Positions 47,743 to 56,872 of a DNA stretch of 64,000 bases are shown here, piece after piece. Below the pieces are notes generated by a model. The model saw only the letters and a program-made list of their open reading frames with translations, did no database searches and was not told where the DNA came from. Numbering within the stretch: position 1 is the first letter of the stretch; each line of letters opens with the position of its first letter. The stretch comes from Sipunculus nudus (lineage: Eukaryota; Annelida; Sipuncula; Golfingiida; Sipunculidae), in contig JAPPUL010000068.1 of the NCBI GenBank assembly GCA_026874595.1, positions 2,021,001 to 2,085,000 of the forward strand. Reading direction: 5' to 3'. The translations under genes and the position numbers were made by a program.

Positions 47743-49192
47743 ATGGATTATATTGTTATTGTTGATAAAATATTCTTACGTACAAAGCCTTTCTTTCAAA
47801 GTAAATACTATAATGTATTCCTTTCATTTGGGGAAGCTATTTATGCTCAGAATATTATTAGACATAGCCCTGGTGACTTCACTTATGCTAAAGTAACTAG
47901 GCATAATATCACCGGTTTTATCCCATTAGAATATCTCATAAAGAGAAGCTCTCCTTTATATTTAAAATATAAAGATTTACATAGCATATCTTCTTCTTTT
48001 AAAGCAATACCTTATAAATTTACCAACAATAGAAAGATTTATGTTGCTGACCCAGTCTTTAATAATTTATTGCCACTGTTAGAGCATGCTTCAAAAGATA
48101 ATATTAACATAACTATTATTGAGGGCTATCTATCTGCTAAAGAACTCTCTAAATTATATAAACTACAATATGAAGCCCTATTTATGCAAAATAAGATTGA
48201 AAAACCATTTTGCTCTAGATATCATTCTGGAGACATAATATCTGTTTCAACTAATACTATTAATTACCAGATATCGCATGCCTTTTATTTAACTAAAGCT
48301 TATGATTGGTTACTTTTAAATGCTTACTTATATGATTTTAAAATAGATGCTCCTGATACCTATACTTATTATAAAGATATCAACAATTGGAAACCTTGGC
48401 AGCTATTATTAAACTATAATAATAAACCCCATGCTAAAGAGAAAACTAGGAACTATAGCAATACTTCAAGTTTTTTGTTTACGATTAATAATATATTATG
48501 TGTTGCTAAGGAAGTTAATACAAATCTTAAGAATAATATTAAATACATAACTTTACATCATAATGAGATCACAGCGGCTGATACCCTTACATATGCTTTA
48601 AATACTTATGGAGGCACAGCTTTCAGAATATTAAATAACTATAAACGAAATATAATGATGCAAGTACAAGAAGAGTGTATATACTTTGACCCCAATAGGA
48701 TATTCTTAGAAGACAATGTTAATATACATTTAACAGAACTTAATCATAATATAAAAAACTAATACTTTAGAAGTAGCAGTAGATATTGTTAATTTGATTT
48801 CTAAAAATCTTATATCTCTTATTGATATAACTCCTAGCAATATCTTTATTTCATTGCATACAAATAATCATATAAGCAATTTCTCAGTACACTCCTTTAA
48901 AGATATTTCTTCATTTGCCATAAGATATAGTCCCAAACATAATCCCAAGAACTTTTTTTATACAACAGATATAGATATATTTTCCTTTCTTTCATCTAAA
49001 GGTGCTAATGTGGTACTTCAGAAAGAATATATTATATGTAACGATGGTAGCTTATCTATATTCATGCATCGCAAAAATATTAAGTTCGTTACAATAGAAT
49101 GCCAAGAAGGATATGGGCTTGTTCAAAGAAATATGATCGATTTATTAATGATTTTTATTAACAATACCTTGCTAGTAAAATCTAATGAATGA
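47743..49192 (+). pseudogene. SH3-like / degenerate M15-like protein split at an A6 tract
   Basis: The first frame (47,743-48,762, 339 codons) has an SH3-like start (residues 1-65, IFLRTKPFFQSKYYNVFL). A segment resembling a VanY/M15 D,D-peptidase follows (IIEGYLSAKEL, RYHSGDIISVS, DWLLLNAYLYDF, WKPWQL), in which zinc ligands appear replaced (S-x-H becomes R-Y, EPWH becomes KPWQ). A third region (LHHNEITAADTLTYALNTYGG, then DPNRIF) continues in the next frame (48,794-49,192: YTTDIDIFSFLSSKGANVVL, NDGSLSIF). Removing one A from the A6 near 48,757 would join them. Overall function unknown. Confidence 0.65.
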
Positions 49193-49409
49193 TACAATTA
49201 GTAAATATTGTTCTTCAGATATAATATTTTTATCCGAGACTTCTTTACAAAGGTATTATAAAAAGGTATTACAAAGGGCTTCTCTCATCATGTATTTATT
49301 ATCTTTCTTACTCTCTTGTGTTTCTTCTAGATTGGGCAGAATAGAAAAAAGACTAACTAAACTTAAGAGAGATAAATTCTTTATAGCTATGTGTCTTTGG
49401 GATGATTAA
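49185..49409 (+). CDS. Small hypothetical protein with one membrane segment
   Basis: A 74-residue frame overlapping the end of the split SH3/M15-like gene by 8 bp, which suggests translational coupling. One hydrophobic helix (residues about 33-47, LIMYLLSFLLSCVSS) is followed by a lysine/arginine-rich tail (LGRIEKRLTKLKRDK). No family recognised. It may be part of the same decayed transcription unit. Confidence 0.35.
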   Translation: MNDTISKYCSSDIIFLSETSLQRYYKKVLQRASLIMYLLSFLLSCVSSRLGRIEKRLTKLKRDKFFIAMCLWDD

Positions 49410-49460
49410 TTTTGGATTAATAATTTAAAGCAGTTTTATATATTCATTTTGCATTTAGTT

Positions 49461-50310
49461 TCATTTAGAGAAAAATTTCAACAAATTATATAGATAATCC
49501 TTCATCTTGATTCTTGGAACTATTAAATCTAAAAACCCATGTTCTAATAGAAAATTCCGACCTTTGAAATCCCTCTGGCAAGGTTTGTTTTATTGTTTGC
49601 TCTATAACTCTTGGCCCTGCAAAACCTATTAAAGCATTAGGTTCGGCCAAAATTATATCTCCTATAAATGCATAACTAGCTGATACTCCACCCATAGTAG
49701 GATCTGTTAAAACAGATATATATAATAACTTATGTAATGCAAGTTTTGATAGTGCTGTACAAGTTTTGGACATTTGCATCAACGAAAACATACCCTCCTG
49801 CATCCTTGCACCGCCTGAACATGAGAATATTATAAAGGTAGTTTATGTTTTATGCAATTGTCTACCGCCCTAACTATCTTTTCTCCTGCAAACAGTTCCA
49901 AGACTCCCTCCAAAATATTTAAAATCCATTACACATAAATGTGCTTTATGCCCATGAATCTCCCCTATACCGCTTACTATTGAATCCTTAAGCTCTGTCT
50001 TTAAATTCGTTGCTTCTAACTCACTCCTGTAATCCTTTCCATTATGTTTAAAGCTAAGTGGATCCTCTGATTCTAACTCTGCATCCTGCTCTACAAATGT
50101 ATAATCATCGCATATTATCTTGATTCTTTCCATTGCCGATAATCTATAATGATGATTACAATGATGACATACCCTAAGATTCTCTTCCCATTCCCTATTA
50201 TATATTATCTCTTTACAAGATACACACCGAGTCCAAAGCCCTTCCTTTTTATCTTTAGTTCTTTTGTCAACTACTTTGAGCTTATATTTTGGTCTAAAAA
50301 ACCATGCCAT
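49461..50310 (-). pseudogene. accD: Acetyl-CoA carboxylase carboxyltransferase beta subunit, decayed
   Basis: The N-terminal part reads MAWFFRPKYKLK with the intact zinc ribbon CVSCKEI and CHHCNHHYRLSAMERI. The frame shifts just after FGGSLGTV, again in the KLPLIIFS region, and again after [10 protein letters not shown]. Between the breaks [19 protein letters not shown] and [18 protein letters not shown] are recognisable AccD catalytic-domain sequence. A last frame ends NLLKFFSK at 49,461. At least three frameshifts. AccD is normally essential for fatty acid synthesis, so a working copy is expected elsewhere if the breaks are real. Confidence 0.88.
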
Positions 50311-50404
50311 ATACTTTTCCCGCCTACACACTCTTTAAGTGATTAATCTTTTTCATATAATATATTAATAAATAATCACTTTACAACTAACTATTTATTA
50401 ATAT

Positions 50405-50463
50405 GTTCATATCAATAATGTTCATATCAATAATGTTCATATCAATAATGTTCATATCAATAT
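50405..50463. repeat. Four-copy 15-bp tandem repeat
   Basis: GTTCATATCAATAAT repeats four times head to tail, the last copy being slightly altered. It lies between the decayed accD and the decayed crp paralogue, upstream of accD on its coding strand. It probably arose by slippage in unconstrained sequence. Confidence 0.88.
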
Positions 50464-50484
50464 GTTTCATTCGTTTTATTTTGT

Positions 50485-51139
50485 TTATTGAGATTTTAAT
50501 AAGTTTAATGTCTGTCTTATTCGAAGGCCATCTAATACTCTAATTCCATCTTTGCTTACCGATATTAAGCCTGCTTCTACCAAATTGTTTAACAAATTCT
50601 TAAATTCTGTACGGGGTTATTTTTAAATCTATATCTATACCTTCCTTATTTAGCTTCTTAAATAAAGCCTCTGCATCTATTTTATGCACATCCTCTGTTA
50701 TGATTGAGAGTACTCCTGATAGAAATGCTTGTTGTTTATACTGAAAAAGCCCCTCTCTTATTAGATTACTTGTGTTCTTACACGTTCTGCAAGCTTTGAT
50801 ATCATCATATAGGCAAATTTACCGTTTGACAACACTATTTGTTCAAATATACTATTATTTATCTCAAGTACATTGCTATCCTCTATTGCTGTTGCTGTTG
50901 CTGACCTCTCTTCACCGTTTAAACAAGCTCATCTCTCCAAAAAAATCACCCTTACCAAGTATCGCAAGCTCTTTATCTATTTGATCCCCTGTATCCTCAT
51001 CTATAAAGGTTTTATGTATTTTTATTCGTCCTGTCTGAATTAAATACATTACATCGCCTGCTTCGCATTCTCGAAATATGACCTGTCCTTTATCAAATAC
51101 CTTGCTAAATCTTGCAAGGATTTCTTTGTCTTTTCTCAT
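50485..51139 (-). pseudogene. Second CRP/FNR-family regulator, decayed
   Basis: The frame from 51,139 encodes a CRP-like beta-roll (KGQVIFRECEAGDVMYLIQTG, LGKGDFFGEMSLF) and shifts near 50,915. The next frame continues with GEERSATATAIEDSNVLEIN, so the nucleotide cassette is split. Two more breaks precede the C-terminal part, which ends DGLRIRQTLNLLKSQ. The C-terminal half is not a standard winged helix of the intact gene at 37.6 kb, so it was a divergent paralogue. Confidence 0.82.
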
Positions 51140-51171
51140 TAATACTTTACCTCAAACCTCTTTATTATTAC

Positions 51172-51977
51172 CTATTTCCCTGCTATATACCGTATCTTCT
51201 TTAGCGTATTATATATACATTTTTCCTTACTTTCTATATTCTTTGTTATCTCAACCACTAAAGCGCTTCCTACTATCACCCCATCTGCGTATTTACTTAC
51301 CTCTTCTTTATGCTCTTTTTTAGATATACCCAAAACCCACGTATATCGGAAGCTCTATCCCTTCCCTCCTGCTTACAGCCACTATTTTATCTGCCACTCC
51401 CCTTATATCTTTACCCCCTAATGTATCTCGCTCTCCTGTAACCCCAAGACTGCCTATCAAATATATAAAACCTTTACTACTTTTAACTACTTCCTCTATC
51501 CGTTTATCGCTTGTTGTTAGGCTTACAAAGAATATTAACTCTATCCCTTCTTCTTCACACAATATATTAAAGGAAGGCTCACAGCCCACAAGTAAGTCAG
51601 GCACTATTAATCCATCTACTCCCACTTCCTTCAACTTCCTTACAAACCGCTCCATCCATATGCGTATACTTGATTAAAATATAGCATATAGATTAATGGT
51701 GTTGATACCCCTCTTTCGCAACTCTATTGTACGATTAAGTATCATATCTAGATTTATACCCAAGCCCAATACATGACTTACTCCCTTCTGGATAACTACT
51801 CCATCTGCTATTGGATCTGTATATGGGATCCCTATCTCTATTACATCTGCATATTCGCTTGCCGCCTCTATCATTTTTAAAGCTTGTTTCTAAATCCGGA
51901 TAGCCTCCTATAAAATACGGTATGAATCCTATCTCATTTAGGCCTCTTTTCTCTTTTAATACTTCTTGTATCCTCAT
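51172..51977 (-). pseudogene. trpA: Tryptophan synthase alpha chain, decayed
   Basis: From the ATG at 51,977 the frame reads MRIQEVLKEKRGLNEIGFIP and YFIGGYPDLETSFK, then shifts. The second frame carries the active-site region IEIGIPYTDPIADGVVIQKG, equivalent to the usual GIPFSDPLADGP. A third frame has VDGLIVPDLLVGCEPSF, FVSLTTSDKRIEEV and IYLIGSLGVTGERDTL. A fourth ends ALVVEITKNI and IRYIAGK. At least three frameshifts. TrpA cleaves indole-3-glycerol phosphate. With trpB also broken, tryptophan synthesis from this locus is lost. Confidence 0.88.
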
Positions 51978-52108
51978 AACTTTACTTATAACTAATTATT
52001 CACTCCCATATAATGTCTTTATCGCCTTGTCCTCATAGGTTTATTATAACTATCTCTCCCTCTTCTAGTTCTCCATTAGACTCTAACTTGTTCATATAGC
52101 CAAGCGAT
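51978..52108 (-). pseudogene. Extra, truncated copy of the trpB C-terminus
   Basis: On the minus strand this encodes [23 protein letters not shown], matching the end of the trpB pseudogene at 55,667 ([19 protein letters not shown], then INL). DNA identity runs through the intergenic stretch into the first codons of trpA: the 66 bases from 51,961 match 55,628 onward with one difference seen. Upstream sequence of trpB is absent here. It is the left-hand remnant of a tandem duplication. Confidence 0.82.
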
Positions 52109-52114
52109 AGAAAA

Positions 52115-52306
52115 CAAAAGCTAATACTAAAGTAACAAAAAATCAATAAATAATACAGTTTATAAACACACTCAAAACTAAGTCCTGGCATTGCAGACAC
52201 TAAAGACCGTAAACACATAATTGAAAATGGCATAGAAAACGATATAGAAGATAACATAATGGAGACACTTGAATATAGACATCTTGATAAACTACTTCAA
52301 AACTAG
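52115..52306 (+). pseudogene. Collapsed comM remnant: upstream region joined to 3' end
   Basis: The first 70 bases match the region upstream of the intact comM (ATAGAAAACAAA, CTAATACTAAAGTAA, TCAATAAATA and GTTTATAAA shared with 60,594-60,660). They are followed at once by a frame reading GIADTKDRKHIIENGI, then METLEYRHLDKLLQN and a stop. This matches the ComM C-terminus (SIADLADRESIMDEDILEAL, EYRHLEQLF). About 1.4 kb of the gene body is missing. It lies on the plus strand, as the intact gene does. Confidence 0.8.
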
Positions 52307-52368
52307 TTCAATAGCACATTTAGTAATACTTATACTAAAACTCCCCTCCATAAAACTTATGCCGGTTG

Positions 52369-54255
52369 CTATGAACTACTTAGCCTCAAGTTTCTTCTAC
52401 GCGTTATGAAAAACAATAGCAAAAACAAAAACAAACCTAAAAGCCTATAATAGATATCAGGGTAAAATAAAGCAAAAGAAACAAATATAAGTATAACTCT
52501 CTCATAGACCTCAAGAGCCCCACCAAAATAACCCGAAAATACAGAGGCAAAGGAGTAAAAACCAAATAAGGCAAATGCAAACACACTAAACATCGATAGT
52601 ATATCGCCACCAATCAAACCCGTATAAGCAAACAGAAAGGGAATAATATAAAGACCCTTAGCAAGCTTCCAGGACTGAAAACCCGTAGCCATAGGACTTG
52701 CCCCCGCTATCCCGCAGCTGCAAAGGCTGCAAGACATACAGGCGGCGTTACATTTGAATCTTGAGAAACCCAAAATATTATCATATGAGCAGTAAGTAAA
52801 GTAACGCCCATATCCTTTAAGGCCGGAGCTGCCAATATCGCAAGCATTATATATGCAGCCGTAACAGGTAAACCCATACCCAGCAATAACGATGCCAGCA
52901 TAATAAATATTATTGCCATAAGGAGTTGGCCACCAGAAAGGGCTACTATCATCTGAGAAAAAGTAATAGATACCCCCGTCATAGTAACTGTACCGATAAC
53001 AAGGCCAACGGCTACAAGTAAAACACCCGTTGTTATCATATTCTTTGCACCAAGGGGCTAAAGAATCTAATATATCAGTAAAAGACATTTTATGATGTTT
53101 AGAAAGATAAGATGCAGCTATAACAGCAAGTATAGAGTAGCCCGCAGCATAACTTGGAGTAAAGCGAAGTATTAACATAACTATAAGCACCCCAATTGGT
53201 ATAAAAAAGTGTATACCCTCTCTTAGTATACTACGAAGCGGAACATCTGATAGAGTATCGTCTGCCTTAAGGCCATGCTTTTTTGCTTCTTGGTATACAA
53301 AAAAGCCAACTGTAGCAAAATATAAAACTGCAGGTAAAAAAGCCACGCCTATTATTGTTGTATAGGGAACACGGGTATATTCTGCCATAATAAAGGCACC
53401 TGCACCCATAATTGGCGGCATAATCTGACCACCTGTAGACGCTGCTGTCTCAACACCTGCTGAAAACTGTGGACTAAAGCCTGCTCGCTTCATCATAGGT
53501 ATTGTAACTGAGCCTGTCGATACTGTATTTGCTATGGCGCTGCCTGATATAGTTCCCATAAGCCCCGAGGACAAAACTGCTATAATGCCTGAGCCCCCTG
53601 TTACCTTGCGAGTTAGCGCTTGTGCTATGTTTATTATAAAATCACCACCCCCCAGACTTAAGCAAAAAAAGCCGCAAATAGCATAAACATAAATACAAAG
53701 GTAGATGAAATCGAAGCCGTCGTACTAAATAAACCCTTCATCCGTAAAATACATCCTATAAAATAGCAGGGAAACCTTAGCCCCCCGGAAAGTAAAACAT
53801 ACTCTCTTCACTAAGCCAACTCCCCCAAAATAAGGCATAAGTTTAAAACAAGTATTACAAGTACAGGTATCACCAAGCCAGATGTACGGCGGCTTAGTTC
53901 TATTACCAGCACTATACATATACCTGCGAATAGCAAATCAAGTAGTATAACTTCCTCATTACGAGCATGCAAAAGCATCTTCAGCTAGAATTAGATATAA
54001 GCCTGTTGACAAAAGCAATATAACAAATGCAATATCTATATATATTCCCTTAGCAAAAGCCTTCTTCCTGTAAGGTGGATAGGTCAAAAAGCAAAGTGAG
54101 CCTAGTAAAGTCAAATGAAGGGCATTCCTCCAAAGTTCAGACAAAAGACCAAACACATTAACCCAAATATGAAATAGCGATATTGCTATTGCAAAATAGT
54201 AAAATATCTTTACTCCTAAACCTTCCTTATTGTGACCTGCCCACTCTATTCATTA
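52369..54255 (-). pseudogene. Second TRAP 4TM/12TM permease, decayed
   Basis: The N-terminal membrane part is in pieces (FGLLSELWRNALHLTLLGSL, FVILLLSTGLYLIL, VIPVLVILVL). The DctM core reads SSGLMGTISGSAIANTVSTG and AASTGGQIMPPIMGAGAF. An extra C in a C-run near 53,055 and a missing A near 52,711 shift the frame out and back. The true central frame (SLLLGMGLPVTAAYIMLAIL) therefore lies in another register, while the long 401-codon frame contains nonsense cysteine-rich text. It is a paralogue of the intact permease at 24.5 kb. Confidence 0.88.
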
Positions 54256-54310
54256 TTATTTTTCCCTATCTATCTGCTATACAGTTCAATATGCCTATGA
54301 AAAAGCAATC

Positions 54311-54350
54311 AAGACCATCCACAAAATACTTTAAGGCAGGGGATGGTCTT
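54311..54350. terminator. Ten-bp stem-loop between the decayed TAXI and TRAP genes
   Basis: AAGACCATCC pairs perfectly with GGATGGTCTT across a 20-base loop. It is followed by GGAGATTTTT on the plus strand and by GATTGCTTTTTC on the minus strand. It sits between the binding-protein gene and its permease, where such hairpins often reduce permease expression or protect the upstream mRNA. Despite gene decay it is still perfect. Confidence 0.65.
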
Positions 54351-54358
54351 GGAGATTT

Positions 54359-55463
54359 TTAGTTTTGACTAATTAAGTGTTTAGGTATCTTAATTCCTTG
54401 TTCTGCATAATACTTTGCAGCGCCAGGATGCAAAGGAGCCGGAAGTCCTGCTATTGCTTTAATTAAGAGCCATAACTGTAGTTGCTTTGTGAATATTTGT
54501 AAGAAAGCTTAGATTCTCATATATGGCCTTTGTTATATTATAGATAACCTCTTCATCTGTGTCCTTATGCACTGCAAGAAAGTTAGGTTGCGCTATTGTA
54601 TTTATAGCTTCCTTTTGCCCTGGATACGTTCCTTTTGGTATAACAAATCTGTTCCATACAGGAAATTTCTTATTGACCTCTACAATCTGATCTTTACTAA
54701 ACTCAAGCACCCTAATGCCATCAGCTCCTAGTGATGCATAGGCACGGGTTATTGCAGAAACGGAATGCCCGCAGGTATATTCATCCCATCAAGCCTCTTG
54801 TCTTGCATAGCCGATGTAGAAGCTGAGTAGCCAAGATGTTCGAGACTAAAGTCTTTCTTTGTATTGTAGCCAAGCGCACTAAGGATAGTTGTTCCTGATG
54901 TTTCTGTTCCGGACCCTCGCTTGCCTATAGAAAAGACCTTCCCCTTAAGATTATCTAGATCCTTAATGTTACCTGTCTTTGCATACTTTTTTAGAATAAC
55001 AAAATGCTCCACATTCTGCCATAACATTGTTATCGAACGCATATACTTTTGTGGTTTGTCTTTATACTTGCCTACTCCCTGCCAAGCCATAGAACCAAAT
55101 AGTCCCTGTAAAATCGCAAGATTCTGCTTCTCTCCCTTTAAGTAGACGTACATTCTCTCCTGACCCTGCTGAGTTTATTGCATTCATCGTAATTTGCTTA
55201 GACTTTGCTAGCTTAACACTTACCAAAGTCGAAATTGCTACTCCAACAGGGTAAAAAGTCCCCCCTAAAGATGCCGTAGCCAAAACAAGCGATGCCCCTT
55301 TTTTAGTCTTCTTCTTTTGGCTTAACTCACTTGGCTTTGTTTCAACTTTTACCTTATCCTTATCAGCCTCTTTTGAATGTTGCCCCTCAGACCCACCACA
55401 AGATGTAAATACAAGCATTGTCATAGTTAAAAACACTATTAAGCTTTTCATACTACGCACCAT
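54359..55463 (-). pseudogene. Second TAXI solute-binding lipoprotein, decayed
   Basis: The frame from 55,463 gives a lipoprotein signal (lipobox FTSC near residue 21), a lysine-rich linker and the TAXI start LVLATASLGGTFYPVGVAIS, then shifts near 55,115. Following frames carry LRGEK-like RLLKGREAESCDF, DNLKGKVFSIGKRGSG, AMQDKRLDGM, NRFVIPKGTYPGQKEAINTI and a last frame ending IPKHLISQN. At least three frameshifts. With the permease it formed a second carboxylate uptake system. Confidence 0.86.
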
Positions 55464-55477
55464 ATATAAACTCCTTT

Positions 55478-55537
55478 TATTATTTAGATAGTTTTATTAT
55501 TATTTAGATAGTTTTTATTATTATTTAGATAGTTTTA
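55478..55537. repeat. Three-copy tandem repeat of about 20 bp
   Basis: TTATTATTTAGATAGTTTTA occurs three times with one- to two-base spacing differences, directly upstream of the decayed TAXI gene on its coding strand. It probably arose by slippage in unconstrained DNA. Confidence 0.8.
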
Positions 55538-55627
55538 AAGGTACAAAAAAAGCAGAAGAGCAAGGCATAAAAAGTTTTTTTTAAAAAAAATCAGATAGCC
55601 GAAATGCGGTTTTCTAATCTTTATAAT

Positions 55628-55644
55628 ACTTCTTGTATTCTCAT
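55628..55644 (-). pseudogene. Remnant of the first trpA codons after trpB
   Basis: Directly downstream of the trpB stop an ATG at 55,644 begins the codons M-R-I-Q-E-V, the same as the trpA start at 51,977, but sequence homology ends within a few codons. The real trpA body lies 3.7 kb away. This marks the right-hand boundary of the duplicated segment. Confidence 0.7.
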
Positions 55645-55666
55645 AACTTTACTTATAACTAATTAT

Positions 55667-56836
55667 TCACTCCCATATAATGTCTTTATCGCCTCGCCCT
55701 GATAGGTTTATTATTATAAGTTCCTCTCTTTCCAATTCCATCCTAGATTCTAACTTGTTCATATAGCCTAGTGCATGTGCACTTTCAAACGCAGGTATTA
55801 TTCCTTCCATTTCTGATAACATCTTAAAGCCTATAAGCGCCTCTGAGTCTGTTATTGTATCATATTTAACCCGCTTGGTCTCTTTAAGATAAGAATGCTC
55901 TGGCCCCACCCCAGGATAATCAAGTCCTGCCGCTATCGAATGCACATCCTCTATCTGGCCATACTCATCGCACAATACATAACTTTTGCTCCCATGCAAT
56001 ATCCCAACACGCCCTTTTGTCAAAGTTGCTGCATGCCCTCCTCTTAATGAAAGACCCTCTCCTCCTGCTTCAATACCGTACATAGCAACATTATCCCCTA
56101 AAAACTCATAAAATAACCCTATCGCATTACTTCCTCCTCCTACGCACCGCCTATCAACTTAGACGGCAATCTCCCCTCTTTTAACTTTATCTGCTCTTTT
56201 GCCTCCTGCCCTATCACCTTTTGAAACTCTCTTACCATCTTTGGAAACGGCTTTGGCCCCGCTACAGACCCTATTACATAATGTGTCGTCTTTACGTTTA
56301 AGGTCCAGTCTCTTAGTGCCTCGTTTAGGGCGTCCTTTAATGTCATACTACCTGTCTCCACAGGTATCAGATTCCCTCCTAATAGCTTTATCCTACTTGC
56401 GTTTAGCTTTTGTCTTTCTATATCTACCTTACCCATGTATATATGACATTCAAGTCCAAAGTAATGCACAGGCTGTTGCTGTTGCCACTCCATGCTGCCC
56501 TGCCCCTGTTTCTGCTATTATTCGCTTCTTCCCTAGAAACTTTGCAAGCAGTACTTGCCCTAGTGCGTTGTTTATTTTATGTGACCCTGTGTGATTTAAA
56601 TCTTCTCTTTTTAAGTACAAGCTTTACATCATATCTTTTACTTAGACTTGCTGCGTAATATAACGGACTTGGACGTCCTATGTAGTCTTTTAAGTATTTT
56701 TCTATACTCACCATCAAAAGCATCCCTTCCAACCAGATTAACAAAACCCTCTTCAAGCTCTTCTAAGGCATACATTAATGTCTCTGGGACATACTCCCCT
56801 CCAAAACGCCCAAAAATATCCTCTATTATCTGGCAT
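55667..56836 (-). pseudogene. trpB: Tryptophan synthase beta chain, decayed
   Basis: From the ATG at 56,836 (MPDNRGYF) the frame shifts at once at a T5 run. The next frame carries FGRFGGEYVPETLMYALEEL. Further breaks separate the lysine-loop region, then [20 protein letters not shown] and [20 protein letters not shown], and finally [20 protein letters not shown] with LGYMNKLES and [12 protein letters not shown]. At least four frameshifts. The enzyme would join indole and serine with PLP. Order trpB-trpA on the minus strand is standard, but the two are now 3.7 kb apart. Confidence 0.88.
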
Positions 56837-56872
56837 CCTATTTCTTTCTTCCAACCATATCACCCCTATAAC

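Noticed and set aside
50405-50463. Origin-type iterons
   Set aside because: The 15-bp repeats lack DnaA-box-like sequence or a neighbouring replication gene and lie among pseudogenes; slippage is the simpler explanation.
52033-52257. 74-residue minus-strand ORF
   Set aside because: Its C-terminal third is the truncated trpB end; its N-terminal part reads the comM remnant antisense. It is a chance join across the duplication scar, not a gene.
52707-53039. Separate 110-residue membrane protein
   Set aside because: It is the true frame of the TRAP permease pseudogene between two indels, not an independent gene.
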